This document shows positions 18,013 through 25,958 of a DNA stretch of 64,000 nucleotides, one piece after another. The DNA is taken from the NCBI RefSeq assembly GCF_001675165.1, contig NZ_LROS01000011.1:186001-250000 (forward strand). The letters are read 5' to 3'. Each line of letters begins with the position of its first letter. Position 1 is the first letter of the stretch. Below the pieces are notes generated by a model, which saw nothing but the letters and a program-made list of their open reading frames with translations, was not told the DNA's origin and did not search any database. This DNA is from Clostridium ragsdalei P11. GTDB lineage: Bacteria; Bacillota; Clostridia; Clostridiales; Clostridiaceae. The position numbers and the translations under genes are program-made.

Positions 18013-18798
18013 ATGAAAATGATTATAGACAGCCATGAACATGTAATACTACCTACAAAAAAACAAATTGAGATGATGGATGAAGCAAAGGTTAATTTAA
18101 CTATTTTATTTGCCACATCAATACACCCAGAAGGTGCTAAAACAGTAGGTGAAGTTAAAAATGGCATATTAGCTTTAAACAATATCTTAGTTGGTAATAC
18201 AAATTCTTTAGAATCAAGGAAAATTATAAATAAAGAATTAGCTTCAGTTGTAAAAAACACCCCTAAGAGGTTCAAGGGATTTGGAAGTGTTCCAGTTGGT
18301 ATTTCGGAAGATGAAACTAGCTATTTTATTGAAGATCAAATTATAAGAAACAACTTTATAGGTATTGGTGAATTTACTCTTGCTTCTGGATGTACGAACT
18401 TACTTAAAACTGTATTCAACTCAATGAACAATTTTAAGCCAATACCTATATGGATTCACACCTTTAGTCCTTTAACTTTAAGTGACATAAAAGGTATAGC
18501 AAATTTAGCTAAATTAAATCCAAATATACCTGTAATACTTGGCCATATGGGAGGACTTAACTGGCTTGATACTATTGAAATTGCCAAGGAAATAAATAAT
18601 ATATATTTAGATACATCTGCAGTTTATGCAACTATTGCGTTAAAGTTAGCTGTGGAAGCACTTCCAGAAAGAGTTCTATTTAGTTCGGATGCTCCCTGGG
18701 GAAATCCCCTAGCATCAAGAACTATGGTAGAAGCAGTAATTGAAGATAATGGTAAAAAGCAATTAGTGCTAGGTGAAAATATATTAAGCCTTATGTAA
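18013..18798 (+). CDS. Amidohydrolase-family (Amidohydro_2) metal-dependent hydrolase
   Basis: This 261-residue TIM-barrel hydrolase has the metal-ligand motif DSHEH (D6, H8, H10), then GIGEF, WIHTF, GHMGG and the terminal aspartate in FSSDAPWGNP. These positions are those of the Amidohydro_2/TatD-like group, whose members hydrolyse or decarboxylate varied substrates. The substrate is not predictable from sequence. The gene is driven by a MerR-type promoter, so it is probably induced by a small-molecule stress or substrate sensed by the regulator next to it. No terminator other than the R2 hairpins follows. Confidence 0.85.
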   Translation: MKMIIDSHEHVILPTKKQIEMMDEAKVNLTILFATSIHPEGAKTVGEVKNGILALNNILVGNTNSLESRKIINKELASVVKNTPKRFKGFGSVPVGISEDETSYFIEDQIIRNNFIGIGEFTLASGCTNLLKTVFNSMNNFKPIPIWIHTFSPLTLSDIKGIANLAKLNPNIPVILGHMGGLNWLDTIEIAKEINNIYLDTSAVYATIALKLAVEALPERVLFSSDAPWGNPLASRTMVEAVIEDNGKKQLVLGENILSLM

Positions 18799-18825
18799 TA
18801 TTTACTATATATGAAATTAGCCGCA

Positions 18826-19052
18826 CAAATCAAAGATTTGGAATATCTGCTTGCACACAGCGAAAGCGACTATCACCAAATCAAAGATTTGGGATATCTG
18901 CTTTTCTCCAAGTTTACGTTGCGATCAGCTGCGTCCCTGGATAACGATTTTTCCTAAAGGGTAACGCCTTCTAAGTGCTAAAGCACTAAGACGCCTGTTA
19001 ATAAGCATCAGATGGAGTTAAAACTCCATCTGATGACAAGAACTCTGTTTAT
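18826..19052 (+). repeat. R2-2: longest multi-hairpin element, with internal duplication
   Basis: It begins with CAAATCAAAGATTTG at 18826-18840, repeated at 18877-18891 with the following ATATCTGCTT also repeated. It continues with GCTGCGTCCCTGGATAACG, CCTAAAGGGTAACG, a hairpin around TTCTAAGTGCTAAAGCACTAAGA, CTGTTAATAAG, and a long hairpin GCATCAGATGGAG/CTCCATCTGATG. It ends in AAGAACTCTGTTTATAAATTC. The right end runs over the glyA stop codon (19049-19051). Confidence 0.8.
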
Positions 19053-20293
19053 AAATTCACATTATATAGAGGAAACTTATGACATAGTTCAACTACTTCT
19101 TCCTTAATTTTAGAAAGATCACCATCTCTGTTCTCTACAGCACTGTTTATAAAATAAGCTATTTTCTTCATTTCCTCTTCTTTAAAGCCTCTTGTAGTTG
19201 CCGCTGGAGTACCTATTCTAATTCCACTTGTAATATTTGCCCCCAATTTATCAAAAGGAACTGCATTTTTATTTACTGTTATGCTTACTTTTTCTAGGAT
19301 TTCCTCAGTGTCCTTTCCTGTTATATTTTTATTTGTGAGATCTACTAAAAGAAGATGATTGTCAGTTCCACCGCTTACAAGTCTAAATCCATATTTTACA
19401 AGTTCTTTTCCCAAAATTTTTGCATTTTTAACAACCTGGTCTATGTAGTCTTTATATTCAGTTTTTAATGCTTCACCAAAACAAACTGCTTTAGCTGCTA
19501 TAATATGCATTAAAGGTCCCCCTTGTATTCCAGGAAATATAGTTTTATCAAGGTCTTTACCATATTTTTCTTTACAAATTATAGCTCCTCCCCTAGGTCC
19601 TCTAAGTGTCTTATGTGTAGTAGTAGTAACAAAGTCTGCATAAGGTACTGGTGACATGTGCTTTCCTGCTGCAACTAATCCTGCAATATGAGCCATATCT
19701 ACCATCATATAAGCTCCAACTTCATCACATATATCTTTTATTGTCTTAAAATCTATCTCTCTTGAATAAGCGCTTGCTCCAGAAACTATCATCTTAGGTC
19801 TATGTTTAAGTGCCAGCTCCCTTATCATATTATAGTCAATTCTCTCTGTTTCCTTGCTTAACCCATAAGAAACAAAATTATATAATTTTCCTGAAAAACT
19901 AACTTTACTTCCATGAGTTAAATGGCCTCCATGACTTAAATTCATCCCCATAACCGTATCCCCTGGTTTCAAAACTGACATGTAAACTGCCATGTTAGCC
20001 TGTGACCCTGAGTGAGGCTGAACATTAAAGTGTTCTCCTCCAAATAGTTCTTTCATTCTCTCTTTAGCTAAATTTTCAACTTTATCAACTACAAAGCATC
20101 CTCCATAATATCTTTTTCCAGGATACCCTTCAGCATATTTATTTGTAAGAAAAGAACCCATTGCTTCCATTACAGCTTTACTAGTAAAATTTTCTGATGC
20201 AATAAGTTCTATACCATTTTCCTGTCTTCCATACTCTTCTTTGATTATTTGATAAACAGCATTGTCTCCATTTTTAAGGCTACTAAAATCCAT
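19049..20293 (-). CDS. glyA: Serine hydroxymethyltransferase
   Basis: GlyA interconverts serine and glycine with tetrahydrofolate and is PLP-dependent, supplying one-carbon units. The 414-residue protein has the usual length and hallmarks: [58 protein letters not shown] and the Schiff-base lysine K228 in [14 protein letters not shown]. The stop codon coincides with the right end of R2-2, so the last residues may have been altered by that insertion. The upstream 200 bp show no recognisable riboswitch. Confidence 0.97.
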   Translation of the reverse strand: MDFSSLKNGDNAVYQIIKEEYGRQENGIELIASENFTSKAVMEAMGSFLTNKYAEGYPGKRYYGGCFVVDKVENLAKERMKELFGGEHFNVQPHSGSQANMAVYMSVLKPGDTVMGMNLSHGGHLTHGSKVSFSGKLYNFVSYGLSKETERIDYNMIRELALKHRPKMIVSGASAYSREIDFKTIKDICDEVGAYMMVDMAHIAGLVAAGKHMSPVPYADFVTTTTHKTLRGPRGGAIICKEKYGKDLDKTIFPGIQGGPLMHIIAAKAVCFGEALKTEYKDYIDQVVKNAKILGKELVKYGFRLVSGGTDNHLLLVDLTNKNITGKDTEEILEKVSITVNKNAVPFDKLGANITSGIRIGTPAATTRGFKEEEMKKIAYFINSAVENRDGDLSKIKEEVVELCHKFPLYNVNL

Positions 20294-20507
20294 TTTTTTC
20301 TCTCCTTTTTCAAAAAATTTTCAGTATAATTACCTATAATAAAGAATTATACTGTCTAGTGCTTAACTTTATTAATATATTACTTTATAAGTTCCTTTTA
20401 CACAAGTATAGTTTTTAATATTCCAGTATTGCCATTATTGCTATAAGGTGATAGAATTTTTATGCTATATAAATGCATAGTTTATTTTTGGTATAGGGAG
20501 ATTAAGC

Positions 20508-21278
20508 ATGGATATAAATAGAATAATAAATTTGGCTGCTTATGCGGGAAAAATAATGCTAAAAAGTGGAGCTGAAATATATAGGGTAGAAGAAACTATA
20601 ACCAGGATATGTAAAAGTTATGACATATGTGATGTAGATGCTTTTGTAACTTTGAATGTAATTATAGTTTCAGCATCAGATGAATATAATCAGACTATAT
20701 CGATTGTAAAAAGAGTAAAGCAAAGAACCTTAAACTTAGAAAAAATATCCCAAGTAAACAACGTTTCCAGACATATTAAAGACCAATGCTATACTCTAGA
20801 TTCAATTGAGAACAAGTTGTCTAAAATAGATTCAGTGAAACCTTATCCTTTTAGAGCAAATGTTCTGTTCTCTGGAGTTGCCGTAAGTTTTCTTTGTCTA
20901 GCCTATGGAGGTAATATAGTAGATTTCATAATATCTTTTATTATAGGCTGCCTTATAAGCTTGATTTCCACAGGTCTCAATTCTCTTCAGACAAATGAAT
21001 TTTTCATAAACATAATATGTGGAGCTACTGCTGCCTTAATAGCACTTATGTGTACTAAACTTCATATAGCATCCCATACTAATACCATAATAATAAGTTC
21101 TATTATGCTATTAGTCCCTGGTCTTGCAATAACCAATGCTATAAGAGATACAATATCAGGAGATTTAATCTCGGGAATTTCAAGGGGACTAGAAGCTTTT
21201 TTAGTTGCAGTAGCAATTGCAGCCGGTACTGGTGTTATATTGCGATTGTGGATTATTTTAGGAGGATTTAAATTATGA
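20508..21278 (+). CDS. Threonine/serine exporter, ThrE N-terminal component
   Basis: This 256-residue protein has a soluble N-terminal domain (about 1-110) with AYAGKIMLKSGAEIYRVEETI and then five predicted membrane segments. This is the DUF1212/ThrE family pattern, which exports threonine and serine in Corynebacterium. It is encoded as a split exporter: the downstream gene supplies the second membrane half, and the two overlap by four bases (ATGA). It lies near glyA, which makes serine. The transport direction and substrate are inferred from the family. Confidence 0.88.
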   Translation: MDINRIINLAAYAGKIMLKSGAEIYRVEETITRICKSYDICDVDAFVTLNVIIVSASDEYNQTISIVKRVKQRTLNLEKISQVNNVSRHIKDQCYTLDSIENKLSKIDSVKPYPFRANVLFSGVAVSFLCLAYGGNIVDFIISFIIGCLISLISTGLNSLQTNEFFINIICGATAALIALMCTKLHIASHTNTIIISSIMLLVPGLAITNAIRDTISGDLISGISRGLEAFLVAVAIAAGTGVILRLWIILGGFKL

Positions 21279-21751
21279 TAACAAGTATAATAATAAATTC
21301 TGTATATACTTTAATTGCCACCCTTGGTTTTAATATACTAGAGAATGTACGAGGTAAAAATTTAATATTTACCTCCCTAGGAGGTGGGTTAACCTGGTTT
21401 GTATATTTAATTAGCTCCTCCCATATAAGTTCTTCAAATGCAGCTTGCTTTTTCATAGCTTCAGTATTTGCATCTACTTATTCTGAAATAATGGCTCGTA
21501 TGCTAAAAACACCTGTAACAACTTTCGTCATAGGGGCAATTATTCCTCTAGTACCTGGAGGAGGTATGTATAACGCAATGCTTCAATCTATACAAGGCAA
21601 CATAAATGCTTCCCTTTCAACCGGTCTTAAAACACTGGCTACTGCAGGAACTATAGCCGTAGGTGTATTTTTTGTATCCTCTGTCTTTAAAGCTTCTTCA
21701 CTTTTTAAAAAGAAATTGTTTAAGGATAAAAAATTTAAATGGCATTGTTAA
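21275..21751 (+). CDS. Threonine/serine exporter, second membrane component
   Basis: This 158-residue protein has about five hydrophobic helices and contains GAIIPLVPGGGMYNAML, which matches the DUF3815 (ThrE_2) family. Together with the preceding gene it would form the complete ThrE-type exporter, which is a single chain in Corynebacterium. The start ATG overlaps the stop of the upstream gene, indicating translational coupling. It converges on the csoR-like gene, with 12 bp between the ends. Confidence 0.88.
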   Translation: MITSIIINSVYTLIATLGFNILENVRGKNLIFTSLGGGLTWFVYLISSSHISSSNAACFFIASVFASTYSEIMARMLKTPVTTFVIGAIIPLVPGGGMYNAMLQSIQGNINASLSTGLKTLATAGTIAVGVFFVSSVFKASSLFKKKLFKDKKFKWHC

Positions 21752-21763
21752 ATATAGCTATCT

Positions 21764-22033
21764 CTATTTTAAAAACATAGTGAGGGTTGATACTAAAGAC
21801 TCTATTTTTTCACTCTTGCATCTCGTGTCCCCTTCTTCAAAAAGACAGGTTTTTGCATAGTTTTGTATCATCAACCCTCCCACTTTGTTTACTGCTGCTC
21901 TCACTGCTGCAATTTGTATTAAAACATCCTTACAACACATATCATTTTCAATCATTTTTTCAATACCCTTTATCTGTCCCTCTATCTTTTTCAATCTAGT
22001 TTGAATTTGTTTTTTTTCTTTCAAAAATATCAC
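21764..22033 (-). CDS. CsoR/CstR-family (DUF156) transcriptional repressor
   Basis: This 89-residue all-helical repressor has the family core KKIEGQIKGIEKMIENDMCCKD and AAVRAAVNKVGG. The two conserved thiols are C34 and C63, 29 residues apart, as in CsoR and CstR. The histidine that CsoR uses for Cu(I) is replaced here by Y59. That points away from copper sensing and toward persulfide sensing (CstR-like) or another thiol signal. No copper ATPase, rhodanese or sulfurtransferase gene is adjacent, so the target is unknown. A separate C72 and C33 are also present. Confidence 0.88.
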   Translation of the reverse strand: MIFLKEKKQIQTRLKKIEGQIKGIEKMIENDMCCKDVLIQIAAVRAAVNKVGGLMIQNYAKTCLFEEGDTRCKSEKIESLVSTLTMFLK

Positions 22034-22090
22034 TCCTAATATAATTCAGAATAATAAAACTCTCAGCTTTCGCACATATAAAATTTTGAC

Positions 22091-22915
22091 TTAATATAAA
22101 AACTTTTTTATAATTTCACCTATTGCTCCATTATTGTTATCCTTTTCTGTCACATAATCTGCAGACTTTTTTAAAAACTCCCTGGCATTGGCCACAGCAA
22201 TTCCAAGACCTGCTTCTTTTATCATACTTTCATCATTTTCATCATTTCCCACAGCTATACATTCATTTAGAGGTATGTGGTAATAATCTGCCAAGAACTT
22301 CAATCCACTCCCCTTAGAAACACCTTTACTGATTATTTCAATGTTATGTATATCTGATTTTGTAGTATCAATTTTAGATACTTTATTTATCTTTTCTCTC
22401 AACTCATTTAAATAATCTATATCCTTATCTATTACTACTATTTTATTTATACATGAACCATTGTTTTGTATGAACTCTTTAGAATCTTTTATAATTTTTA
22501 TTTCCAGTTTAAAATTTTTATCCATCTTCTCATTAAATCCATAAAACTTTCTTGTGGCATGACTAACTCTTTCACTATATAGTATACTGTCACTGTAAAA
22601 ATAATAATATGTATCCTTTTTTTCTCTTAAAATGTCTATAACTTTTAGAATAGCCTCTTTGTCTAATAAATTTGATTTTATAATATTTTTATTTTCATCA
22701 AGTATTATAGCTCCATTACAACATATTACAGGCTGATTTTTAAATATTGTATCTATATAAAATCCTAATGTTACAGGAAGTCTGCCAGACGATATAACCA
22801 CCTTAACACCTGATTTCATCGCTTTATGTATCATTTCTTCATTATATTCCGATATAGATTTATCATCATTTAAAAGCGTACCATCCATATCCATTGCAAT
22901 GATTTTATAATTCAT
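22091..22915 (-). CDS. Cof-type HAD-superfamily phosphatase
   Basis: This 274-residue Cof/YidA-type HAD hydrolase opens with the nucleophile motif in AMDMDGTLLND (D9 as nucleophile, D11 as acid/base). Motif II is VVISSGRLP, and motif III/IV is the lysine region plus GNDENDESMI. The middle part is the Cof-type C2 cap. Such enzymes dephosphorylate sugar phosphates, flavin precursors or nucleotides, and the substrate cannot be assigned. It is probably monocistronic. Confidence 0.93.
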   Translation of the reverse strand: MNYKIIAMDMDGTLLNDDKSISEYNEEMIHKAMKSGVKVVISSGRLPVTLGFYIDTIFKNQPVICCNGAIILDENKNIIKSNLLDKEAILKVIDILREKKDTYYYFYSDSILYSERVSHATRKFYGFNEKMDKNFKLEIKIIKDSKEFIQNNGSCINKIVVIDKDIDYLNELREKINKVSKIDTTKSDIHNIEIISKGVSKGSGLKFLADYYHIPLNECIAVGNDENDESMIKEAGLGIAVANAREFLKKSADYVTEKDNNNGAIGEIIKKFLY

Positions 22916-23236
22916 TGGTATCCCATCTCTCCTTTTAACTATAAAAATTTTTTATCCGATCGCTACCATTGCTAACCCCCCACCTTCTACGAAAGTGGGA
23001 GATAAGCACTGCTACGCGCCTGGATAAGCTCTTACCCTAAAGGATAACGTATTCTAAGTGCTAAAGACACTAAGAATACTGTTAATAAGGTTCAACTGGA
23101 GAAAGTCATCCTTATAAGCAAACTTCATCTGAACCTAAGAATCACTTGATATAACTCTTTAATTTTTATCTTATATGGTATAAACTGCAAAATGCAAACA
23201 TAACTTTATCTAGAATACTTTTGTCAGGTGATATAA
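22916..23236. other. Gene-free interval occupied by an R2 copy
   Basis: Between the divergent HAD and lipoprotein genes, this 320-bp interval is filled mostly by R2-3 (22954-23155). The remaining 80 bp should contain the promoter and ribosome-binding site of the lipoprotein gene. No protein-coding frame is convincing. Confidence 0.7.
22954..23155 (+). repeat. R2-3: multi-hairpin repeat element
   Basis: It opens ATCCGATCGCTACC and forms a stem-loop to GCGCCTGGAT, with an inner CCCACCTTC/GAAAGTGGG pairing. CCCTAAAGGATAACG follows, then the hairpin GTATTCTAAGTG/CACTAAGAATAC, CTGTTAATAAG and GGTTCAACTGGAG paired with CTTCATCTGAACC. It ends CTAAGAATCACTTGATAT, the same right end as R2-5. Confidence 0.8.
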
Positions 23237-23716
23237 ATGAAAAAAATTTTTATGTTTTTAAGTACACTTTTAATTATAATTATTACATTTTCAGGATGCA
23301 GTTATAAATTAGATAATTACATGTTTTCTACAAAAAAACCTAACAACTTTTATTATACCAATTTACTTGCTAAAAATCTTACTATGTCTTCCTCTCTAAA
23401 ATGCATTATAGAAGAAAATAATTTTCACAACGAAACAGAACTAAAGGATGAAAATATTACAGATATAAAAAACATGTTAAAGTATCTAAATAAGACCAGT
23501 TTTATAAATAAACCAAAAGACCTTCCACAAAAAACTGCCTACATAATTTATTTTACTTTTAATAAAGAAAAACTGGTGATAAACGTATATAACGAAAAAT
23601 ATCTATCAATATATCCCTGGGATGGAAATTATCCTGTAGATTATATAGATATGAGCAAAGTACCTGCTTCATTAAATTTATATTATTTGGGAAAATATAT
23701 TTTCAATGAGTATTAA
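23237..23716 (+). CDS. Lipoprotein, DUF4883-like
   Basis: This 159-residue secreted lipoprotein has a positively charged start, a hydrophobic signal and a lipobox ending FSGC at about residues 18-21, so the mature chain begins at that cysteine. The rest resembles the clostridial DUF4883 family, from memory only; no catalytic motif is visible. The ribosome-binding site CAGGTGA precedes the ATG. The function is unknown. Confidence 0.75.
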   Translation: MKKIFMFLSTLLIIIITFSGCSYKLDNYMFSTKKPNNFYYTNLLAKNLTMSSSLKCIIEENNFHNETELKDENITDIKNMLKYLNKTSFINKPKDLPQKTAYIIYFTFNKEKLVINVYNEKYLSIYPWDGNYPVDYIDMSKVPASLNLYYLGKYIFNEY

Positions 23717-23793
23717 AGTACTTTATTATTGTATCACAGATACTAAAATACACATATATTATTAGTGTATCAATTTAATGAAAGGTGACTGTA

Positions 23794-24450
23794 ATGTTTA
23801 TTTGCCCTTATTACAGCTATGAAAGTTTTTACAGAATGCCTGAAATAGATCCTATTTCTTATATAAGGTTTTTAAATGCCAGTCCTAATTCTCCTGCAAT
23901 AGATGTGTATTTAAATGATAGACGTATCTTCAAAAATTTAACCTATAAATCTTTCTCTGATTATGTAAGTGTGCCTTCAGGGGTATACAACATAAAAATT
24001 TTCCCATCAGGAAATAATTTGAATCCTATTTTGGATAAAAGGTTGCCTATACCTGCTGGAAAAATATTTACTATTTCTTCTATAGGCAATTATCCAAATA
24101 TGGGTTTACTATCTATAGAAGATGTAAGACGTCCTAAGATACCAGGTAAAGCTTTTATAAGATTTGTCCATCTTTCCCCAGACGCACCTAGTGTAGATGT
24201 AAAATTGCCTAATGGAAATGTATTGTTTCCAAATGTATCCTATAAAGGAATTACTAAATATCTTCCTGTAAGGCCTGGCAAATATACATTAGAAGTATTT
24301 ACCTTTGATTCTGGTAAAAAAGTTCTTTATATTCCAAACATCAGAATTATTTCAAACAGATTTTACAGCGTATATGCCGTAGGTAATGTATCACGTGATC
24401 CTAAACTTCAAGTTCTAATTCCTCTAGATGGCAACAGTTATTTACATTAA
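23794..24450 (+). CDS. DUF4397-domain protein
   Basis: This protein of about 218 residues contains two similar halves (about 20-105 and 120-205). Each has the DUF4397 pattern: IRFLNASPNSPAIDVYLND in the first half and IRFVHLSPDAPSVDVKLPN in the second, followed by LTYKSFSDYVSVPSGVYNIKI and VSYKGITKYLPVRPGKYTLEV. No signal peptide is visible at the ATG. The frame is open from 23785, but AAAGGTG lies 7 bp before the ATG at 23794. These beta-sandwich domains are thought to be cell-surface or spore-associated in clostridia; the function is not known. Confidence 0.85.
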   Translation: MFICPYYSYESFYRMPEIDPISYIRFLNASPNSPAIDVYLNDRRIFKNLTYKSFSDYVSVPSGVYNIKIFPSGNNLNPILDKRLPIPAGKIFTISSIGNYPNMGLLSIEDVRRPKIPGKAFIRFVHLSPDAPSVDVKLPNGNVLFPNVSYKGITKYLPVRPGKYTLEVFTFDSGKKVLYIPNIRIISNRFYSVYAVGNVSRDPKLQVLIPLDGNSYLH

Positions 24451-24775
24451 AAACGATATATAAGCTTATACTAAATTTTTTATTTTTTCTACTCATAACT
24501 ACAGAATTTTTCAGAACCACAGATAAACAGATTTCTAAGCATCAGATGGAGTTTTAACTCCATCTGATGCTTATTAACAGGCTTCTAAGTTCTTCAGCAC
24601 TTAGAAGGCCGTATCCTTTAGGGATTAACTCTATTTACAGCTGTTCTAATAGTTTATCACACTAAAATTTAAGTTTTTACTACAGTAACATTGTAAATGC
24701 CCTTTTGTTATAGTAAAATCATAGAGAGGTTACCAATTAATTTTCTGTAATTATACAAAGTATGGGAGTGTTTGT
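24451..24775. other. Gene-free interval with an R2 copy
   Basis: This 325-bp interval holds the minus-strand R2-4 copy and, just before the next gene, a promoter-like AT-rich stretch (around 24700-24760). No coding frame of note was seen. Confidence 0.65.
24535..24645 (-). repeat. R2-4: partial multi-hairpin element lacking the first hairpin
   Basis: Read on the minus strand it has CCCTAAAGGATACGG, the hairpin TTCTAAGTGCTGAAGAACTTAGAA, CCTGTTAATAAG and GCATCAGATGGAG paired with CTCCATCTGATGC. It is nearly identical to R2-2 in this part. The ATCCGAT-containing first hairpin is missing, so this is a truncated or shorter subtype. Confidence 0.75.
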
Positions 24776-25159
24776 ATGAAAAAAGGGGATAAGATTGCTG
24801 CAGTATTAATTTTAATACTAATAATTGCAAGTTGTGCTGGAGTATTTATATACCGTTCATATGTAAAGGGTTCACATAAAATAGCTGTAATAAAGCAAGA
24901 TGGTAAAATTATAGATACAATAGACTTAACTAAAGTAAAAACCGCAAAAGAACTTACAGTAAAGTACAATAAATCTCACTATAATTTGATAGAAATAGAA
25001 AATGGTAAAATACGCATAAAAGACGCAGACTGCCCTGATAAAATTTGTGTAAAAACAGGATGGATATCTGAACCAGGTCAAAGTATTATATGTCTTCCCC
25101 ATAAATTAATAATTAAAATAGAGGGAAATAATTCTAAATATGATGATATATCCAGTTAA
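24776..25159 (+). CDS. NusG-domain-II secreted or membrane-anchored protein
   Basis: This 127-residue protein has one N-terminal hydrophobic segment (about 8-27) and then a beta-rich domain of the NusG_II family. Its characteristic end is DADCPDKICVKTGWISEPGQ followed by ICLPHKLIIKIEG. The domain is not a transcription factor; the family is named for its fold. In clostridia and related bacteria it is often paired with a Gx-transporter gene, as here 28 bp downstream, and sits near electron-transfer genes. The specific role is unknown. Confidence 0.85.
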   Translation: MKKGDKIAAVLILILIIASCAGVFIYRSYVKGSHKIAVIKQDGKIIDTIDLTKVKTAKELTVKYNKSHYNLIEIENGKIRIKDADCPDKICVKTGWISEPGQSIICLPHKLIIKIEGNNSKYDDISS

Positions 25160-25187
25160 AATTATATTTAAAATCAAGGTGTGATTA

Positions 25188-25706
25188 ATGAACAAAACAA
25201 GGAAAATGGTTTTTTTAAGCTTTCTAACAAGCATAGCTCTAGTCATCTACATAATAGAAGCTCAAGTTCCAGTTTTATTTCCCGGAATAAAGTTAGGACT
25301 TGCAAATACAATTTCCCTAGCTGCACTTATACTTATAGGATGGAAAGAAGCCTTACTAATTATGTTTTTAAGAACGCTTCTAGGATCTATGTTCGGTGGA
25401 ACAATGTCTACCTTTATGTTCAGCATAGCTGGAGGAATTTTAAGTAACATTGTTATGATTCTTCTATACAAATATTTTAAAAATTCCTTAAGTCTATGGA
25501 CTATAAGCATATGCGGGGCAATATTTCACAATATAGGCCAACTCTTAGTAGCTTCTATAGTAATTCAAGACTTTAGAATATACGTATATCTACCGGTGCT
25601 TTTAATCTCTGCTATAATCACAGGATACTTTATAGGTTGGTGCGTAAAATTTCTAACTAATAACTTATATAAAATTCCTATGTTTAAAGAATTAAAAAAT
25701 AAATAA
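25188..25706 (+). CDS. Gx transporter family protein (HepI-like)
   Basis: This 172-residue protein has about five membrane segments and includes IEAQVPVLFPGIKLGLAN, which matches the Gx_transp family. The family is sometimes annotated as heptaprenyl diphosphate synthase component I, although the integral-membrane character argues against that. It is probably an ECF-like small-molecule transporter. It forms a pair with the NusG_II gene and is followed by the terminator at 25722. The rnf genes converge on it from the other side. Confidence 0.85.
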   Translation: MNKTRKMVFLSFLTSIALVIYIIEAQVPVLFPGIKLGLANTISLAALILIGWKEALLIMFLRTLLGSMFGGTMSTFMFSIAGGILSNIVMILLYKYFKNSLSLWTISICGAIFHNIGQLLVASIVIQDFRIYVYLPVLLISAIITGYFIGWCVKFLTNNLYKIPMFKELKNK

Positions 25707-25721
25707 CTCCACCATAGGTAT

Positions 25722-25755
25722 AAAAAATGTGCTGCAAAATCGCAGCACATTTTTT
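25722..25755 (+). terminator. Strong stem-loop terminator
   Basis: AAAAAATGTGCTGC pairs with GCAGCACATTTTTT, a perfect 14-bp stem with a short loop and a T-run on either strand. It lies directly after the Gx-transporter gene. R2-5 begins exactly at the end of its T-run (25756). Confidence 0.9.
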
Positions 25756-25913
25756 ATCCGATTGCTACCACTGCTAACACCCCCATCTTATTCAAAATGG
25801 GGGATAAGCACTGCTACGCACCTGGATAAGTTCTTCTAAGGTTCAGATGGAGAAAAGTGTATTCCTTATAAGCAAACTCCACCTGAACCTAAGAATCACT
25901 TGATATTACTCTA
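25756..25913 (+). repeat. R2-5: multi-hairpin repeat element directly after a terminator
   Basis: It opens ATCCGATTGCTACCACTGC and closes with GCTACGCACCTGGATAAG, with inner pairing CCCCCAT/ATGGGGG. It lacks the CCCTAAAGG and middle hairpin segments. The long second hairpin is TAAGGTTCAGATGGAG paired with CTCCACCTGAACCTA, and the element ends AAGAATCACTTGATAT. It is shared by no gene and lies between the plus-strand Gx pair and the minus-strand rnfB. Confidence 0.8.
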
Positions 25914-25958
25914 ATTATATTATTAATATCAACAAATTTAAGCTTTGTTCCACTGCCA

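Noticed and set aside
18826-19052. Group I or group II intron
   Set aside because: The conserved catalytic-core motifs (group I P/Q/R/S, group II domain V) were not seen, and no intron-encoded protein is present.
22954-23155. Riboswitch upstream of the lipoprotein gene
   Set aside because: The same structure occurs in both orientations at unrelated loci, including after terminators and in 3' regions, so it is a dispersed repeat rather than a gene-specific riboswitch.
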